From Anastatus disparis (Eukaryota > Arthropoda > Insecta > Hymenoptera > Eupelmidae): a stretch of DNA of 64,000 nt. A program made the position numbers and the translations under genes. Location of the stretch: assembly GCA_017163975.1 (NCBI GenBank), contig JAFFSR010000364.1:186001-250000 (forward strand). The letters run 5' to 3'. Below the pieces are notes generated by a model. That model made no database searches, was not told the DNA's origin, and saw only the letters and a list, made by a program, of their open reading frames with translations. Below, one piece after another: positions 63,201 through 64,000 of the stretch. Each line of letters opens with the position of its first letter. The stretch's first letter is position 1.

Positions 63201-64000
63201 TGATTTAAGGTATTCTTTCACCGAATCATTTCAAGATTCATTCAAAAGCTTTCATGAAATAATTCATGTAATATTTTGGTAAAGTCTCAAGAAATCTTAC
63301 ATGAAATAATTTTGAAATCTTTTGAAATATTTCATGAAATAACTTATGATGAGAATAAAAGTTATTACATAAATCCTTACTGAAAGGACTTTGAAAAGTC
63401 TTCTTGAAAGGAAACAAGAAAGAACTCAAAAATCTTCCAACGATTAAAATCAGAAAAGAATTTAGAAAGATTTTCGGAATGATCTAAGGTATTCTTTCAC
63501 CGAATCATTTCAAGATTCATTCAAAAAGCTTTCATGAAATAATTCATATAATATTTTGGTAAAGTCTCAAGAAATCATACATGAAATAATTTTGAAATCT
63601 TTTTGAAATATTTCATGAAATAACTTATGATGAGAATAAAAGTTATTACATAAATCCTTACTGAAAGGACTTTGAAAAGACTTCTTGAAAGGAAACAAGA
63701 AAAAACTCAGAAATCTTCCAACGATTAAAATCAGAAAATAATTTAGAAAGATTTTCGGAATGATCTAAGGTATTCTTTCACCGAATCATTTCAAGATTCA
63801 TTCAAAAAGCTTTCATGAAATAATTCATGTAATATTTTGGTAAAGTCTCAAGAAATCTTACATGAAATAATTTTGAAATCTTTTTGAAATATTTCACGAA
63901 ATAACTTATGATGAGAATAAAAGTTATTACATAAATCCTTACTGAAAGGACTTTGAAAAGTCTTCTTGAAAGGAAACAAGAAAGAACTCAGAAATCTTTC
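60290..64000. repeat. 281-bp satellite array, about 13 copies, open to the right
   Basis: The landmark TCCTTACTGAAAGGACTTT recurs at about 60290, 60571, 60852, 61133, 61415, 61694, 61973, 62256, 62537, 62817, 63097, 63376, 63657 and 63938. Copies are highly similar after the first. Variant sites (AAAGTCTTCTTG, AAAGACTTCTTG, AAGGACTTTATG; ATCATAC or ATCTTAC) are shuffled between copies. Two long minus-strand frames inside are repeat by-products. Confidence 0.97.

Noticed and set aside
62959..63429. Two similar 63-71 aa frames in the 281-bp satellite
   Set aside because: They are by-products of the tandem unit; single-base changes in neighbouring copies close the frame.
60290..64000. CRISPR-like array
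   Set aside because: There are no short constant repeats with unique spacers; the whole 281-bp unit is repeated in a eukaryotic context.

Overview
This 64 kb window is AT-rich eukaryotic DNA, most likely from an insect. The basis is the mix of elements: a CsRn1-type Gypsy retrotransposon, an arthropod-type Polinton/Maverick, DNA transposons with long inverted repeats, PIF/Harbinger-like and TTAA-target MITEs, and long satellite arrays. I see no convincing host protein-coding gene, rRNA or tRNA. Nearly everything recognisable is mobile or repetitive. The order within insects cannot be fixed from sequence alone.

Region by region. (1) 1-7.6 kb: a fragment of a transposon ORF, AT-rich spacer, a nested foldback (3989-5012) and two tandem arrays (5.0-5.8 kb; 6.35-7.65 kb with a unit of about 330 bp). 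(2) 7757-24500: a DNA transposon (element 1) with inverted repeats of about 700 bp and a decayed DDE-like transposase on the minus strand. It was split by a Gypsy retrotransposon (11328-23589, minus strand, TSD GAAT). The Gypsy element's left LTR was in turn hit by a 3.18 kb AT-rich element inserted at TA. (3) 24.5-30.3 kb: spacer and a putative composite element (about 26.64-29.67 kb). It carries 66-bp structured repeats, four hairpins that share a core but have covarying stems, a nested palindrome and CpG-rich hairpins. (4) 30350-38156: element 2, a relative of element 1, with inverted repeats of about 0.9-1.0 kb, a spliced transposase N-terminal half that lacks its catalytic part, and many MITEs and perfect palindromes. 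(5) 38.38-57.98 kb: a repeat family with a 512-bp period, interrupted by a 17,873-bp Polinton (39496-57368) with identical 67-bp inverted repeats and TSD TATGTT. (6) 58.0-59.7 kb: another transposon ORF, 3' truncated and split by a 639-bp element in a TTAA site. (7) 60.29-64.0 kb: a 281-bp satellite that runs off the window.

The Polinton holds the full morphogenesis and replication set. Minus strand, left half: a 'QGF' ORF, major capsid protein, a 48-aa ORF, minor capsid (penton-like) protein and a PLA2-protease fusion. Plus strand, middle: packaging ATPase, a conserved structural ORF in two frames, a fibre-like protein and a chromodomain integrase. Minus strand, right half: a small 99-aa ORF and protein-primed-type DNA polymerase B with a highly charged tail. 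Right end: a second, spliced QGF paralogue on the plus strand and a five-exon Ser-rich gene on the minus strand. Several genes are broken by stops, frameshifts or a MITE, while the ATPase, minor capsid, both QGF genes and the five-exon gene read through cleanly.

The most unusual signals are the four covarying hairpins at 27466-27818, the five-exon Polinton gene with a triplicated 48-nt exon module, the pair of perfect palindromes at 31815-31905, and the two related long-inverted-repeat transposons.
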